The notes under the pieces were generated by a model. That model was not told where the DNA came from, made no database searches, and saw only the letters and a program-made list of their open reading frames with translations. A program made the position numbers and the translations under genes. From the NCBI GenBank assembly GCA_003168255.1, contig PMSU01000112.1, positions 1 through 39,047 of the forward strand: DNA of 39,047 nucleotides, in the 5' to 3' direction. Numbering within the stretch: position 1 is the stretch's first letter; each line of letters starts with the position of its first letter. This stretch comes from Actinomycetota bacterium (GTDB taxonomy: Bacteria; Actinomycetota; Actinomycetes; Streptosporangiales; Streptosporangiaceae). This document shows, in pieces, positions 14,979 through 22,593 of the stretch.

Positions 14979-16607
14979 TCAGCCGATGGCCTGCGGGAAG
15001 CGGAACAGGCCATCGGGGTCATAGGCGGCCTTGACCTGGGTCAGCCTCGGGTAGTTCGGGCCGTAGTAGGCCTGCCGCCACGTCGTCAGGTCGGGGTCGA
15101 TGTAGTTCTGGTACGCCTGCCCGCTCGCGTAGGGCCGCATCGACGCGTAGAAGTCACGCTGCCAGTCTCGCTGGCGGGCGACCCCGCCGGCCGGCGCGCC
15201 CGCGTCCCAGCTGGCGGTGTACTGCGCGAGGAACAGTGCGTTCCTGTGCACGAACGCGGTCTGCCCGGCGCTCACCCGGTTGATGGCCCCGCCGCAGGCG
15301 TCGAAGGCCACTCCCCCGCTGCCCCCTGCCGGGCCCTGCACCGCCTGCAATTTCTGCACGCCCGCCAGCAGGGTGCCGATCGCGGAACTGCTGAGCGGCC
15401 TGGTGAAGAAGTCGGACTTGGCGTACTCGGGCTGACGCGTCAGCCTGCCGCCCGCTGCCTGCCAGGGCAGATGACACTCGGGCACGCTCATGCCCGCACA
15501 GCCTGCCTCCGCCAGCATCGCGTTGAGGTATGCCGTCTCTTGCACGTAAGGGCTGTACGGGTCCGAGCCGACGGCGGCATACAGCTTCTCCAGCTGACTC
15601 TGCGCGTCCGCGACGGACCCGAGGTAGGTCCCGCCGACCTGGACGGTGGGTGTCCCGCCGCCGGGGGCGGCCGACAGGTGCAGGTTCGACCACAGCTCAT
15701 CCGGGGCGCTCGGCGCCCAGGACTGCCACCCGGCGATCACCTTGTCAGCCTGCGCCCATGGCCAGTTGAGGAAGAACAGCGCTATGTCGGAGACAGCGTG
15801 GGTGCGGAACGTAAACGAGGTGACGACGCCGAAATTGCCACCTCCGCCACCGCGAGAGGCCCAGTACAGGTCGCTGTCGCGGGCGGAGTCACAGTCGCGG
15901 ACCTGACCATCCGCCGTCACGACCTGCACCGACTCCAGGTTGTCGCAGGTCAGCCCGAACGCGCGGGACACCACTCCAACGCCGCCGCCGAGTGCCAGCC
16001 CGGCGATCCCCACGTTGGGACACGAGCCGCCCGGCACCGTGGCACCATGCGCCAGCAGCTTGGCGTACAGATCGATGAGGAAGGTCCCGGATCCGACCTG
16101 CGCCAGCCCCGAGGCACTGTCCAGCTCTACCGACGCCATGTCGGTCACGTCCACGATCAGGCCGGTGGTGCTAGACCAGCCGGCGTAGCTGTGGCCGCCC
16201 GAGCGGGCCGCGATCGGCACGATGTAGCGGCGGGCGAACGCCAGGCACGCGGCGACGTCGGCCGGGGTCCGACAGTAGGCCACCCCGGCCGGCCTGATGC
16301 TGTCAAACCGCGGGTCAAAAAGGAGCCGCGCCGTGGCGTAGTCATGATCGTCCGGCTGGATAAGCCTGCCGTCCAGGTCCCGGTCGAGGGCGGCCCAGTC
16401 CGAGCTGGTCGGGGCGGTCCGTTTGCGTGTTGCCGACGGAGACGGGCTCGACGGCTGCGGCTGCGGCTGCGGCTGATGCTGGCCTCCGGTACGCGAGCAT
16501 GCGGCGAGCCCTGCCGCCCCTGCCGCCCCTGCCGCCGCTGCGGCCATGCCGAGGAAAGCCCGCCTGTCCAGCGCCCGCTTGCCTGCCGTTGTCCTCACCC
16601 CTGTCAC
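14979..16607 (-). CDS. Tat-exported berberine-bridge-type FAD oxidoreductase (lipoprotein candidate)
   Basis: 542 residues from GTG 16607. The N-terminus has a twin-arginine motif (DRRAFLG, Arg15-16), an Ala-rich helix and a lipobox LAAC with Cys37, followed by a Gln/Pro/Ser linker, so it is probably exported folded and lipid-anchored. The FAD domain (about 105-290) carries RSGGHSYAG (His139) and GGSCPNVGIAGLALGGG (Cys196), the two residues that hold flavin covalently in this family. The C-terminus has the BBE signature (NYIDPDL, YYGPNYPRLTQVKAAYDPD). Such enzymes oxidise sugars, alcohols or secondary metabolites; the substrate is unknown. It is divergent from an ArsR-SRPBCC pair and convergent with the aldo/keto reductase. 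Confidence 0.92.
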   Translation of the reverse strand: MTGVRTTAGKRALDRRAFLGMAAAAAGAAGAAGLAACSRTGGQHQPQPQPQPSSPSPSATRKRTAPTSSDWAALDRDLDGRLIQPDDHDYATARLLFDPRFDSIRPAGVAYCRTPADVAACLAFARRYIVPIAARSGGHSYAGWSSTTGLIVDVTDMASVELDSASGLAQVGSGTFLIDLYAKLLAHGATVPGGSCPNVGIAGLALGGGVGVVSRAFGLTCDNLESVQVVTADGQVRDCDSARDSDLYWASRGGGGGNFGVVTSFTFRTHAVSDIALFFLNWPWAQADKVIAGWQSWAPSAPDELWSNLHLSAAPGGGTPTVQVGGTYLGSVADAQSQLEKLYAAVGSDPYSPYVQETAYLNAMLAEAGCAGMSVPECHLPWQAAGGRLTRQPEYAKSDFFTRPLSSSAIGTLLAGVQKLQAVQGPAGGSGGVAFDACGGAINRVSAGQTAFVHRNALFLAQYTASWDAGAPAGGVARQRDWQRDFYASMRPYASGQAYQNYIDPDLTTWRQAYYGPNYPRLTQVKAAYDPDGLFRFPQAIG

Positions 16608-16729
16608 CAGACCTGCCCCCGTAGCCCGTCATGGAATCAAGACTCTGGACCCGCGGGTTCGGTTGGGCCTTGGGTGCCAGGCGGCGCGGCCGCGCCTGCC
16701 GCGATACCCGGCCCTCCTCGCTATATGCC

Positions 16730-16766
16730 TTGTATTGAATATGCCGAACGGGTTATATTCCAGATG
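16730..16766 (+). promoter_or_regulatory. Promoter and dyad operator of the ArsR-SRPBCC operon
   Basis: TTGTAT (16730-16735), an 18-nt spacer and TATATT (16754-16759) form a sigma70-like promoter. The predicted start of transcription falls at the GTG at 16766, so the mRNA may be leaderless. GAATAT (16737-16742) and ATATTC (16755-16760) make a perfect dyad with a 12-nt centre that covers the -10 element, as expected of an ArsR-type autorepressor site. Confidence 0.55.
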
Positions 16767-17095
16767 TGGCAACTTCGTTTCAGGTGCTCGCCGATCCCAT
16801 CAGGCGTCGCATCCTAGACCTCCTGCTTGAGCGACCGCGACCTGTCGGCGAACTGGTCGAGCAGCTCGGCCTGACCCAGCCAGGCACGTCCAAGCATCTC
16901 CGCGTCCTGCGCGAGGCGGGCCTGGTGCAGGTACGCCAGGACGCGCAGCGCCGCTGGTACGAGCTGCGCCCCGAGCCGCTGACCGAAATCGACGCGTGGC
17001 TGAAGCCTTATCGCAGGCTGTGGACGGCCAGCCTGGACGCCCTGGAGCGCCGCCTCGACGTCATGCCCGACGACACGGAAGGGACACCATCGTGA
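16766..17095 (+). CDS. ArsR-family transcriptional regulator
   Basis: 109 residues from GTG 16766. A winged helix-turn-helix covers most of the protein: FQVLADPIRRRILDLLLE, PVGELVEQLGLTQPGTSKHL (recognition helix) and VLREAGLVQVRQDAQRRWY (wing). No Cys is present, so it is not a thiol metal sensor of the classic kind. It belongs to the branch that pairs with SRPBCC (AHSA1-like) proteins, and its TGA overlaps the GTG of that next gene. The dyad over its promoter supports autoregulation. The ligand is unknown. Confidence 0.92.
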   Translation: MATSFQVLADPIRRRILDLLLERPRPVGELVEQLGLTQPGTSKHLRVLREAGLVQVRQDAQRRWYELRPEPLTEIDAWLKPYRRLWTASLDALERRLDVMPDDTEGTPS

Positions 17096-17610
17096 ACGCG
17101 ACCCTGGATATCGTGAACGGACGGCCGACGCTGCGTTTCGAGCGCCGTTTCGCGCACTCGCCGGAGAAGGTCTGGAAAGCCATCACCGACCCAGCCGAGC
17201 TTGCTCACTGGTTCCCGCAAGACCTCGACGGGACCTTCGCACCCGGCGCCAAGCTTCGTTTTGTCTTCCGCGGCGAGCCCCCGGTTCTGGACGGCGAGGT
17301 CATCAAGGACTTCACCGGCGAGGTACTGGAGATCGACCCGCCCCGCCTGATCGCCTATCGCTGGGGCGAGGACATCTTGCGCTGGACCCTGACCCCGGAC
17401 GGCGATGGCTGCCTGCTCGTCTTCACCGACACCGTGGCCGATCGCGGCAAGGCAGCACGGGACGGCGCGGGCTGGCATCTCTGCCTCGAAGGCCTCGAGT
17501 CGCTCCTCGACGGTGCCGCGCCGCCCGCCGACGGCCAGTGGAAAGAGCTGTACCAGGGCTACGTGCAAAGCTTCGGCCCGGCGGCAGCCACGGCGTCGCT
17601 CCCCGGGTAG
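17092..17610 (+). CDS. SRPBCC (AHSA1-like) family protein
   Basis: 172 residues from GTG 17092, overlapping the ArsR stop by 4 bp, with GGAAGGG upstream. The pattern RRFAHSPEKVWKAITDPAEL, AHWFPQDLDG, GEVLEIDPPRLIAYRWGED and LVFTDTVADRGKAARDGAGW followed by HLCLEGLESLL is the START/Bet v1-type hydrophobic-cavity fold of AHSA1-like proteins. They bind small hydrophobic ligands; some relatives stimulate Hsp90. Being translationally coupled to the regulator, it may bind the same ligand or act on the compound that the regulator senses; that is inference. The longer frame beginning at 16996 overlaps the ArsR gene and is not used. Confidence 0.9.
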   Translation: MNATLDIVNGRPTLRFERRFAHSPEKVWKAITDPAELAHWFPQDLDGTFAPGAKLRFVFRGEPPVLDGEVIKDFTGEVLEIDPPRLIAYRWGEDILRWTLTPDGDGCLLVFTDTVADRGKAARDGAGWHLCLEGLESLLDGAAPPADGQWKELYQGYVQSFGPAAATASLPG

Positions 17611-17682
17611 CCCGGGATCGGCGAGAAGGCCAGGCGGTACGACGCGACGGTCAGCCGTCCGCCAGCCGACGTTCCGAGCTAC

Positions 17683-17738
17683 CAAGGTCGATGTGGAATT
17701 GCCTACCTCAGGTGGTAGGCGCTGCCACATCGATCTTG
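17683..17738. other. 56-nt nested hairpin in the intergenic region after the SRPBCC gene
   Basis: Outer arms CAAGGTCGATGTGG and CCACATCGATCTTG pair over 14 positions with one G-U wobble. After a 4+4 nt internal loop, inner arms GCCTACC and GGTAGGC pair over 7 bp around a 6-nt loop. It sits 73 bp past the SRPBCC stop, with no U-tract. It may be a terminator, a processed RNA structure or a palindromic repeat element. The rest of the 17611-17867 gap shows nothing recognisable. Confidence 0.6.
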
Positions 17739-17867
17739 CACGATGCTGGGCGAGCCATCCTTTCAGGGCAGGGCAAAGGCGGCTTAGGGCACCATACCGG
17801 ACAGCGGTTGCGACGCAACGGGTGCCAGACGTCGCCGGGACTGTCAGTACCCGGTCAGATAATTCTT

Positions 17868-17916
17868 TTGCCTATGGTGACAGGCGGGGAATATCCTTGA
17901 GTAGCTCAACAGTTGA
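17868..17916 (+). promoter_or_regulatory. Promoter and candidate MarR operator
   Basis: TTGCCT (17868-17873), 18 nt, and TATCCT (17892-17897) suggest a promoter. Immediately downstream lie two overlapping palindromes, TTGAGTAGCTCAA (17897-17909) and TCAACAGTTGA (17906-17916), covering the expected transcription start. This fits autorepression by the MarR protein encoded at 17947. Confidence 0.5.
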
Positions 17917-17946
17917 CTAGCTCAGATGCACTGGAGAGGGGGCGCC

Positions 17947-18564
17947 ATGTCCGAGCACGAAGATAACGACCAGCTGAATGCCGACATCGGGGACGCCTTC
18001 GCCGAGGTGTTCGGCCAGATCGTGGAGCAGGTAGAGACGGTGGCACGGCGGTTCGCGCTGCCATCGTTCTGCGTCAAGGCACTGCACATGCTCAGCTCGC
18101 CCATGTCGATGAAGGAACTCGGGCAAAAGTTCCACTGCGACCCGTCCTTCGTCACCGCGATAGCTGACCTGCTTGACTCGCACGGGCTGGGCAGGCGGGA
18201 AACCGACTCCCGGGACCGCCGCATCAAGAACCTCCTGCTGACGCCCAAGGGACTCGAGCTCAGGGAGCGGGTCGAGCAGGAGTTCTCCGCCTGGATGCCC
18301 TGGGCCCACGCCCTTGACGCCAGCGAGCGCGAGTGCCTGCTCGGCCTGCTGCGTAAGATGATCAAAGCCGAGCACGAGCTGCGGGGGCAGCCTGCGCCGG
18401 CAACCGTGCAGGACAAGCGGGCGGCCACCATCGTCGCGCGGGCCGGCCGGGAAGCCGCCGCCGGCCCGCCCGATACCACTATCGCCCCGCCGACGACGCC
18501 CGGGGGAAACCGCGCGGGGGAGGTGCCACTGCAACCGAGTACGGCCGCGCCCAGCGGCAGCTAA
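17947..18564 (+). CDS. MarR-family transcriptional regulator
   Basis: 205 residues from ATG 17947 behind GGAGAGG; a longer frame from 17926 would remove that site from the leader. The winged helix-turn-helix spans about residues 35-110: ALHMLSSPMSMKELGQKFHC, DPSFVTAIADLLDSHGLGRR and ETDSRDRRIKNLLLTPKGLE, the last being the MarR wing. The C-terminal ~60 residues are a low-complexity Ala/Pro/Gly tail not usual for the family. The following gene, 146 bp downstream on the same strand, is a drug-type MFS exporter, the standard MarR target, so the pair probably forms a toxin- or antibiotic-responsive efflux unit. Confidence 0.9.
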   Translation: MSEHEDNDQLNADIGDAFAEVFGQIVEQVETVARRFALPSFCVKALHMLSSPMSMKELGQKFHCDPSFVTAIADLLDSHGLGRRETDSRDRRIKNLLLTPKGLELRERVEQEFSAWMPWAHALDASERECLLGLLRKMIKAEHELRGQPAPATVQDKRAATIVARAGREAAAGPPDTTIAPPTTPGGNRAGEVPLQPSTAAPSGS

Positions 18565-18710
18565 GCAGGGCCATTACCGCGAAGCGGGCGGCGATCGGCA
18601 ACGCGAAGCCGTTCGGCCACCGCATAGCCCGGATTTCACGCTCTTCATGTGCCCGGTAGTACATCGCGCCGGGGCACTAGGTTTTTACGCTCTCCAGCAA
18701 GGAGTTCACC

Positions 18711-20282
18711 ATGTCCACCGCACAGTCCACGACCGGGCGCGAAGCCCCGCCCGGAGTGACCGCGGCCGGCCCCGCCCAGCGTCGCATGGGCCTGGCGCTC
18801 GTGGTCATCGCCACCGCCCAGCTCATGGTGGTACTTGACGCGACCATCGTCAACGTCGCGCTGCCGCACATCCAGACCGCGCTCGGGTTCTCCGGCGCCG
18901 GCCTGGAGTGGGTCGTCAACGCTTACGCCCTGACCTTTGGCGGGTTCCTGCTGCTCGGCGGCCGGGCCGGGGACATTCTCGGCCGACGCAGGATGTTCAT
19001 TGCCGGCATCGTGCTGTTCTCGGTAGCCTCGCTGCTCGGCGGGTTCGCCACGACGCAGGCCTGGCTGCTGGCCGCCCGCGCGATCCAGGGGGTCGGCGCC
19101 GCCGTCGTCGCCCCGGCCGCGCTGTCCCTGGTCACCACCACCTTCCCCGAGGGCCCGCCGCGCAACCGGGCGATGGGTGTGTACGCGGCGATGAGCATCG
19201 GCGGGGCAGCGGTCGGCCTGATCGCCGGCGGCTTGCTCACCAGCTACTTCTCCTGGCGCTGGGTGCTGTTCGTCAACGTGCCCATCGGCGTCGCTGTCGC
19301 GCTCTGCGCACCGTTCGTACTGGGGACATCGGAGCGTCTGCGCGGCCGGTTCGACCTGCCTGGCGCGATCACCGGGACCACCGGTCTGGCTGCCCTGGTC
19401 TACGGCCTGTCCAGCGCGGCCCCCAGCGAGAGCGGGGTCTCGCACTGGGGAGACGGCAAGGTGGTGGGATCACTGGCCGCCGCAGTGGTGCTGCTGACCT
19501 CTTTCATCATCATCGAGGCGCGCAGCAAGCATGCGCTGATGCCACTGCGGATCTTCCGTAACCGCAACCGGTCGGCCGCCAACTTGATCATGCTGTGCGT
19601 CGGCACCGCGATGTTTGGCATGTTCTTCTTCCTGACAGTCTTCGTGCAGGAAGTGTGGGGGTACAGCGCGCTGAAGACCGGCGTGGCCTACCTGCCGATG
19701 GTGGGCATGATCATGTTCATGGCCGGCCTCAGCACGCAGCTCGTCCCCAGGATCGGGGCCCGTCCGCTGCTGCTGGCCGGATCGACGATCGGCGTGGGCG
19801 GCATGTTCTGGCTGTCCCGGATCAACGAGCACAGCACGTATACCAGCGGGCTGCTCGGCCCGATCCTGGTCACCGCTGCAGGCCTGGGCATGCTGTTCAT
19901 GCCCGCGACCCTGATCGCCCTGTCGAAGGTCGCGGACGCCGATGCCGGGCTGGCCTCCAGCCTGCCCAACGTGGGCCAGCAGGTCGGCGGCGCGATCGGG
20001 CTCGCGGTGCTCGGGACGGTGGCGTGGACCGCGGTCGCGAACAGCGTCAGGAGCCAGCTGGCGACGGCCAGTGCCGCCGCCGCGAAGGCAGGCCACGCGG
20101 CGACGGCCAAGGCCGGCGCCTCGGTGCCTCGCGCTATCACTGATCACGCGCTGGCCTACGGTTTCTCCCGCGGGTTCCTTGTCTCCGCCGGAATCATGGT
20201 GATAGCCCTGATCGTGACCATCACCATGATCCGGGTGACCCGCGAGGACCTGGCGGGCGTGCAAGGCCCGATGGTGTCCTGA
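18711..20282 (+). CDS. MFS multidrug exporter, DHA2 (EmrB/QacA) type
   Basis: 523 residues from ATG 18711 behind AAGGAG. It is an inner-membrane proton antiporter with 14 predicted helices: AQLMVVLDATIVNVALPHIQ (helix 1 and motif D1), GGRAGDILGRRRMFIAG (motif A), RAIQGVGAAVVAPAALSLV (motif C region), and further helices to IMVIALIVTITMIRVT. An Ala/Lys/Thr-rich loop (about 447-475) before the last helix is typical. Substrates are probably amphipathic drugs or own metabolites and cannot be deduced. It is linked to a MarR regulator. It is complete, unlike the MFS gene split by the island at 6729-10316, with which it shares the TIVNVA motif. Confidence 0.93.
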   Translation: MSTAQSTTGREAPPGVTAAGPAQRRMGLALVVIATAQLMVVLDATIVNVALPHIQTALGFSGAGLEWVVNAYALTFGGFLLLGGRAGDILGRRRMFIAGIVLFSVASLLGGFATTQAWLLAARAIQGVGAAVVAPAALSLVTTTFPEGPPRNRAMGVYAAMSIGGAAVGLIAGGLLTSYFSWRWVLFVNVPIGVAVALCAPFVLGTSERLRGRFDLPGAITGTTGLAALVYGLSSAAPSESGVSHWGDGKVVGSLAAAVVLLTSFIIIEARSKHALMPLRIFRNRNRSAANLIMLCVGTAMFGMFFFLTVFVQEVWGYSALKTGVAYLPMVGMIMFMAGLSTQLVPRIGARPLLLAGSTIGVGGMFWLSRINEHSTYTSGLLGPILVTAAGLGMLFMPATLIALSKVADADAGLASSLPNVGQQVGGAIGLAVLGTVAWTAVANSVRSQLATASAAAAKAGHAATAKAGASVPRAITDHALAYGFSRGFLVSAGIMVIALIVTITMIRVTREDLAGVQGPMVS

Positions 20283-20319
20283 GCGTTCTGAGTGTCCTGA
20301 CGCGGACGGCTATCTGCGC

Positions 20320-20368
20320 TGATCGCGGCGCGTTGCGGGTCCCAGCTGACCGCAGCGCGCCGCGATCA
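20320..20368. terminator. Bidirectional terminator between convergent MFS and kinase genes
   Basis: 19-bp arms (TGATCGCGGCGCGTTGCGG and its complement with one G-U) around an 11-nt loop, placed between the stops of two convergent genes. Confidence 0.7.
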
Positions 20369-20396
20369 CGCATGCCGGGACCTTGGTGTGCTGGTC

Positions 20397-21350
20397 TTAG
20401 CCTGCGGCGCTTGCCCGGCGTGCCTCGTCGCGGGTCGGCGGGTCGGCGCCAGGCCGCTCGCAGGTGAGGCCCGAGACCAGCACCGCCCAATCGACCAGCT
20501 CCGCCAGCTCGGCGTGCGTGAGGCGGCCGAGCGCGGCCTCGCCCGCCGCGCCAAGCAGCCCGCGCCGCCACAAGGCGTCGAGCAGGCCGGCGCCGAACGC
20601 ATCCCCGGCACCGACCGTGTCAATGATCCGGCTGGCCCGGGCGGGCCGCCAGAGCCCTGTGCCGTCCGGGCCAAGCGCGTAGGCTCCCCGCTCCCCCATG
20701 GTGATCACGACGATGCGCGGGCCGAGTCGCTGCCAGTCGCGCGCCACGTCTTCGGGGCGGTCACCGGGATAGAGCCAGCCCGTGTCCTCTTCACTGGCCT
20801 TCACCAGGTGCGCCAGGCCGATCTGCCGCTCCACCCTGGCCACCTCGTCGGCGCGGCTGGCGGCGAGGTGCGGCCGGATATTCGGGTCGATGCTGATCGT
20901 CACCCGGCCGCGGGCACGTTCGGCGGCGAGCAGCTCCTCGAGCACCCTGGCTCCTGGCGCGAGCGCGAGAGCCAGCGATCCGGCGTGCAGGGCGCAGACA
21001 TCCGGCGGCAGCCCATCGGGCAGCTCGCCGGGACGCCACTGCCAGTCGGCGGTGCCGTTGACGTAGAAGGAGTAGGCGGCGTGGCCGTCACCGTCCAGGC
21101 TCGCCAGCGCCAGCGTGGTCGGCTCGGCTGCCCGGACTACGTCACGCAGCGAGACGCCGTTCCCGGCCAGATGCGACTCTAGCTGGCGGCCGAGTGCGTC
21201 GCCGCTGATCCTGGCCAGCAGCGAGCACGGCACGCCGAGCCGGGCCAAGCCCACGGCGACATTTGCCGGGCCGCCGCCGGGATGGGCGCGATAGCGTCCG
21301 TCACCCTCATCGACGAGGTCGATGAGAGCCTCGCCGGCAACGGTGATCAC
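20397..21350 (-). CDS. PfkB-family sugar kinase (fructokinase-like)
   Basis: 317 residues from GTG 21350, which overlaps the TGA of the TetR gene as GTGA; the frame open further upstream lies inside that gene. Both ribokinase-family signatures are present: HPGGGPANVAVGLARLG (about 23-39) and DTVGAGDAFGAGLLDAL (about 244-260, catalytic base Asp250). The start, VITVAGEALIDLV, is typical of fructokinases. It phosphorylates a sugar or nucleoside with ATP in the cytoplasm; the exact substrate is uncertain. It is the last gene of an operon with a TetR regulator and a deazaflavin-type oxidoreductase, an unusual partnership for a sugar kinase. Confidence 0.88.
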   Translation of the reverse strand: MITVAGEALIDLVDEGDGRYRAHPGGGPANVAVGLARLGVPCSLLARISGDALGRQLESHLAGNGVSLRDVVRAAEPTTLALASLDGDGHAAYSFYVNGTADWQWRPGELPDGLPPDVCALHAGSLALALAPGARVLEELLAAERARGRVTISIDPNIRPHLAASRADEVARVERQIGLAHLVKASEEDTGWLYPGDRPEDVARDWQRLGPRIVVITMGERGAYALGPDGTGLWRPARASRIIDTVGAGDAFGAGLLDALWRRGLLGAAGEAALGRLTHAELAELVDWAVLVSGLTCERPGADPPTRDEARRASAAG

Positions 21351-21979
21351 GCATCCTCCATGGGAAACCTGACTGGGTGATCTTGCCCGGGTCCGCTTGC
21401 CGGGCCGGCCGCGACCGCGAATGCCTCGACACCTGCCTGCCAGGTCCGGTCGAGGTCCGAGCCGTCCGGGTAGCGGTGATCGAGCTCCAGGATGACCATT
21501 CCGTGCGCGAATGACCACATGGCCTGGGCCAGGAAAGGATCACCAGTCGCCAGGAACCACGGCTCTCCCGCCCACTCCTCGAGGCCGGGGGCCAGCTCGC
21601 CGCGCGGGAGCGGGCCGGCGGTGGCCAGCCGGTACAGATTGGGCCGGGCCAGCGATTCGGTCCGGTAGGCGGCGAGCAGGCCGGCTACCGCGGCTGCGCC
21701 CGGCCGGGTCCGCGGCCCGCTGACCGCCCGGTGCGAGGCCTCCCCCATCTCGGCCAGGCCAGCCTCGATGAGCGCGACCTCTACCGCGTGCTTGCCGGGA
21801 AGATGCTTGTAGATGGACGGGGCGCGAATGCCGAGAACCTGTCCGAGGCGGCGCATGGTAAGCGCATCGCGGCCCTCGCTCTCGAGCAGCACGCGGGCAG
21901 CCGCGATGATCTCCGCGGCGCGGCGCGGCAGCTGCCGCAATTCGGGCGGGCCGCGCGTCACGAGATCGGTCACGGACAC
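21347..21979 (-). CDS. TetR-family transcriptional regulator
   Basis: 210 residues. The N-terminal TetR DNA-binding domain (about 18-66) reads RAAEIIAAARVLLESEGRDA, LTMRRLGQVLGIRAPSIYKH, LPGKHAVEVALIE. The C-terminal domain (PNLYRLATAGPLPRGELAP, QAMWSFAHGMVILELDHRYP) is of the WHG/TetR_C_33 type that binds hydrophobic ligands. It sits between the oxidoreductase gene (3-nt gap upstream) and the kinase gene (4-bp overlap downstream). Two matching palindromes upstream of the operon are its likely operators. Confidence 0.9.
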   Translation of the reverse strand: MSVTDLVTRGPPELRQLPRRAAEIIAAARVLLESEGRDALTMRRLGQVLGIRAPSIYKHLPGKHAVEVALIEAGLAEMGEASHRAVSGPRTRPGAAAVAGLLAAYRTESLARPNLYRLATAGPLPRGELAPGLEEWAGEPWFLATGDPFLAQAMWSFAHGMVILELDHRYPDGSDLDRTWQAGVEAFAVAAGPASGPGQDHPVRFPMEDA

Positions 21980-21982
21980 GGC

Positions 21983-22438
21983 TCAGGAAGTAGCGTCGAG
22001 CTGGAACACGGGGTGCTTGTGGGCGATGTCCCGGATCTGCTCGTCGGTGGAGTCCGGCCCGACGCCGTCGAAGAAGACTCCCACTTCGGCCTTCCAGCGT
22101 CGCAGGTACGCGCGCAGTATTTCCACCTTGTCCGCGTCGGGCACCTCCTGGCCGTGGTAATGCTGCCGCTTGCTGCCGAGCAGCAGATCGAGTCGCCCGG
22201 CGCCGGCCCTGACGTTGCGTACCCACTCGGTCTCACCGCGCGGCGAGAGGATGTACTGACGCCCGTCCAGGGAGAGCAGGTTGACAGGTGTCCGCCGGGC
22301 GAGCCCCGTCTTACGGCCCTGTACCTCCAGCACGCGGCTGCCCCAGACGCTGAAACCTGCCCTGGTGAGGGCGGCGACCAGCCTGTTGAAGACGTGCTGC
22401 GTGAACCACCCTGGCTTGCGGTAATGGCCGTCTGGCAT
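21983..22438 (-). CDS. Deazaflavin (F420)-dependent nitroreductase-family protein
   Basis: 151 residues from ATG 22438 (GGGGAAG upstream); an in-frame GTG/ATG six codons earlier is possible. The split-barrel signature of the DDN family is clear: VLEVQGRKTGLARRTPVNLL, GRQYILSPRGETEWVRNV and RAGAGRLDLLLG, where the Lys-Thr-Gly and Trp-Val-Arg-Asn segments line the F420 phosphate and deazaflavin pocket. Members reduce activated double bonds, quinones or nitro groups using F420H2. It is the first gene of an operon with TetR and PfkB and carries the operators immediately upstream. Confidence 0.88.
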   Translation of the reverse strand: MPDGHYRKPGWFTQHVFNRLVAALTRAGFSVWGSRVLEVQGRKTGLARRTPVNLLSLDGRQYILSPRGETEWVRNVRAGAGRLDLLLGSKRQHYHGQEVPDADKVEILRAYLRRWKAEVGVFFDGVGPDSTDEQIRDIAHKHPVFQLDATS

Positions 22439-22460
22439 GACGCTTCCCCTCTCCACGCCA

Positions 22461-22510
22461 GGCTAACGTCGTTAGCCTTCGAATTGCCAAGTATGGCTAA
22501 CAACGTTAGC
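22461..22510 (-). promoter_or_regulatory. Pair of TetR-type operators, GCTAACnnnGTTAGC
   Basis: GGCTAACGTCGTTAGCC at 22461-22477 is a perfect 17-bp palindrome, and GCTAACAACGTTAGC at 22496-22510 repeats the same half-sites with the same 3-nt centre. Centres are 34 bp apart. They lie 23-72 bp before the first gene of the TetR operon, so autoregulation is likely. Confidence 0.75.
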
Positions 22511-22593
22511 TCCGTCAAGTTCCGGCCGGAATGAGCGGCGCGGTACGGCGTCCCCAGGTCCGAAGCCGCCGGACCGTGCGGCTCTTCACGGGG

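Noticed and set aside
14889..16817. 642-codon plus-strand frame opposite the flavoenzyme
   Set aside because: Antisense to a gene with clear FAD motifs, runs through the ArsR promoter and shows no recognisable domain.
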